A stretch of DNA of 11,774 bases, from positions 296,735 through 308,508 of the forward strand of contig MU646520.1 of the NCBI GenBank assembly GCA_026770585.1, read 5' to 3'. Origin of the DNA: Baffinella frigidus (lineage: Eukaryota; Cryptophyceae; Cryptomonadales; Baffinellaceae). The notes below the pieces were generated by a model. It had not been told where the DNA came from. It saw nothing but the letters and a program-made list of their open reading frames with translations, and did not search any database. Below are positions 11,051 to 11,774 of this stretch, piece after piece (position 1 is the stretch's first letter; every line of letters starts with the position of its first letter). Position numbers and translations under genes: made by a program.

Positions 11051-11075
11051 GGTACATCCGCGCTTCCGTCTGCGT
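11051..11075 (+). repeat. repeat R, copy 1
   Basis: GGTACATCCGCGCTTCCGTC then TGCGT. Further copies are at 11221-11241 and 11463-11485. Confidence 0.7.
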
Positions 11076-11220
11076 GCATCATGGAAGTTATTGGCTACCC
11101 ATAAATCCACAAAACTCCTGGGTGTTCCGCGCCAGGTCACGAGTGGGGGTTTGCTTCGAGTGGATTCTGAGATTCTCAGAAGTGTTCCTAGGAAACACGC
11201 GATGCCCTCCTGCCATAGCC
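11076..11220. other. no feature recognised
   Basis: Mixed sequence between two R copies. Frames on both strands run through it without codon bias. Confidence 0.35.
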
Positions 11221-11241
11221 GGTGCATCCGCGCTTCCGTCT
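11221..11241 (+). repeat. repeat R, copy 2, split by A3
   Basis: GGTGCATCCGCGCTTCCGTC up to the target duplication. The continuation TCTGCGTTTAGGG appears on the far side of A3 (11383-11395), as expected if A3 inserted into the unit. Confidence 0.75.
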
Positions 11242-11381
11242 TTATCCGGGGAAACCTATTTTTCTTTCATTTGATAGCAACGAAAATTACTACACAAATG
11301 CTTTAATATTACTTATAAGAACGAAGTGTGTAGTAATTTTCGTTGCCATCGAATGAAAGAAAAATAGGGTTCCCCGGTTAA
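11242..11381. mobile_element. foldback element A3 (140 bp, 4-bp target duplication)
   Basis: TTATCCGGGGAAACCTATTT and AAAATAGGGTTCCCCGGTTA form the ends. The inner arms GCAACGAAAATTACTACACA and TGTGTAGTAATTTTCGTTGC are perfectly complementary. Flanks are GTCT at 11238-11241 and GTCT at 11382-11385. It is the best preserved A copy and lies within an R repeat. Confidence 0.85.
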
Positions 11382-11432
11382 GTCTGCGTTTAGGGTTCAG
11401 AGTTTGCGTCCAGGAGAAGATGCGTTTATTTA

Positions 11433-11450
11433 TTTGTTTGTTTGTTTGTT
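11433..11450 (+). repeat. (TTTG)n short tandem
   Basis: Four to five TTTG units after TTTATTTA. Confidence 0.8.
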
Positions 11451-11462
11451 TGGTGAAATTCG

Positions 11463-11485
11463 ATACATCCTCGCTTCTGTCTACG
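11463..11485 (+). repeat. repeat R, copy 3, leading into TTTAGGG
   Basis: ATACATCCTCGCTTCTGTCT then ACG, directly followed by TTTGGGGTTTAGGG. Copy 2 has the same order once A3 is taken out. Confidence 0.7.
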
Positions 11486-11605
11486 TTTGGGGTTTAGGGT
11501 TTAGGGTTTAGGGTTTAAGGTTTAGGGTTTAGGGTTGAAGGTTTAGGGTTTAGGGTTTAGGGTTTAGGGTTTAGGGTTAAGGCTTTAGGCTTTAGGCTTT
11601 AGGGT
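11485..11605 (+). repeat. TTTAGGG telomere-type array
   Basis: About 16 heptamers, mostly TTTAGGG, with a few GTTTAAG, GTTGAAG and CTTTAGG variants at the edges. This is the plant/alga-type telomere unit. G-rich strand 5' to 3' to the right fits a right chromosome end, but unique and other repeat DNA continues beyond, so it is interstitial or subtelomeric. Confidence 0.92.
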
Positions 11606-11680
11606 TCAGAGATCAGGGGGGGGGGGGGTAGGGGTTTAGGTTTGGGGGTTGCGTCCACGAGAGAAGATTCGTTTATTCGG
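11606..11680 (+). repeat. G run and duplicated GCGTCCA...GAGAAGAT segment
   Basis: G13 at 11616-11628, then GTTGCGTCCACGAGAGAAGATTCGTTTATT, which matches 11404-11432 (TTGCGTCCAGGAGAAGATGCGTTTATT) closely. GGGTTCAGAG precedes both copies. Confidence 0.65.
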
Positions 11681-11774
11681 CCTCTTTGCCTCTTTGCCTC
11701 TTTGCCTCTTTGCCTCTTTGCCTCTTTGCCTCTTTGCCTCTTTGCCTCTTTGCCTCTTTGCCTCTTTGCCTCTT
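11681..11774 (+). repeat. CCTCTTTG octamer array, open at the window edge
   Basis: Nearly twelve perfect CCTCTTTG units continuing to the last base. The true length is unknown. Confidence 0.95.

Overview
The window looks like a subtelomeric or repeat-dense stretch of a eukaryotic nuclear genome. The reasons are the plant/alga-type telomere heptamer TTTAGGG in an array near the right end (about 11485-11605), a variant heptamer CCCTACA at the left end, CAG/CTG trinucleotide runs encoding polyglutamine, reading frames with strong G/C third positions and no bacterial operon or ribosome-site layout, and very dense short palindromic repeats. A microalga or related protist is the best guess; the sequence alone does not name the species. 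No rRNA, tRNA, CRISPR array or transposase gene was recognised.

Layout. Positions 1-1000 hold telomere-like arrays (CCCTACA, GGGTA, CCCCAAA) mixed with small foldback elements. Positions 1000-3500 are almost completely tiled by short inverted-repeat elements (MITE-like), a 36-base G run and minisatellites. Positions 3736-6560 form the only convincing coding island: minus-strand Q-rich coding pieces at 3736-4217 and 4933-5977, and a plus-strand reading frame starting at 6306, read away from the 4933-5977 gene. Positions 6570-10310 return to dispersed foldback repeats, including one element nested in another. Positions 10310-10700 hold a 98-bp (TG)n-(CA)n palindrome and another foldback. Positions 10700-11774 hold a duplicated GC-rich block, telomere-type heptamers and a CCTCTTTG octamer array running off the edge.

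The clearest result is that the non-coding DNA consists of at least eight families of 75-240-bp foldback elements, present in 1 to 5 copies each. Some can be delimited to the base by target duplications: family A (three copies, TNATCCGGG ends, each with a perfect 4-bp duplication), family E (three copies, all exactly 139 bp, CCACCA ends, each with a perfect 2-bp duplication) and family L (TA). Family B (about 162 bp, CCACACAG ends, four full copies) has an internal stem whose bases changed in a compensatory way between copies. No enzyme that could move them is encoded here, so they would depend on proteins from elsewhere.

The coding island is weakly understood. The minus-strand gene has an in-frame TAG between two glutamine-rich halves and a frame change near its apparent start, so it is a decayed gene, an assembly error, or a gene with an unusual decoding event. 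Its product is not recognised. Most other open frames are translations of repeats (recurring peptides such as YPTLPYPTLP, SYERGTPV and YVNLT).
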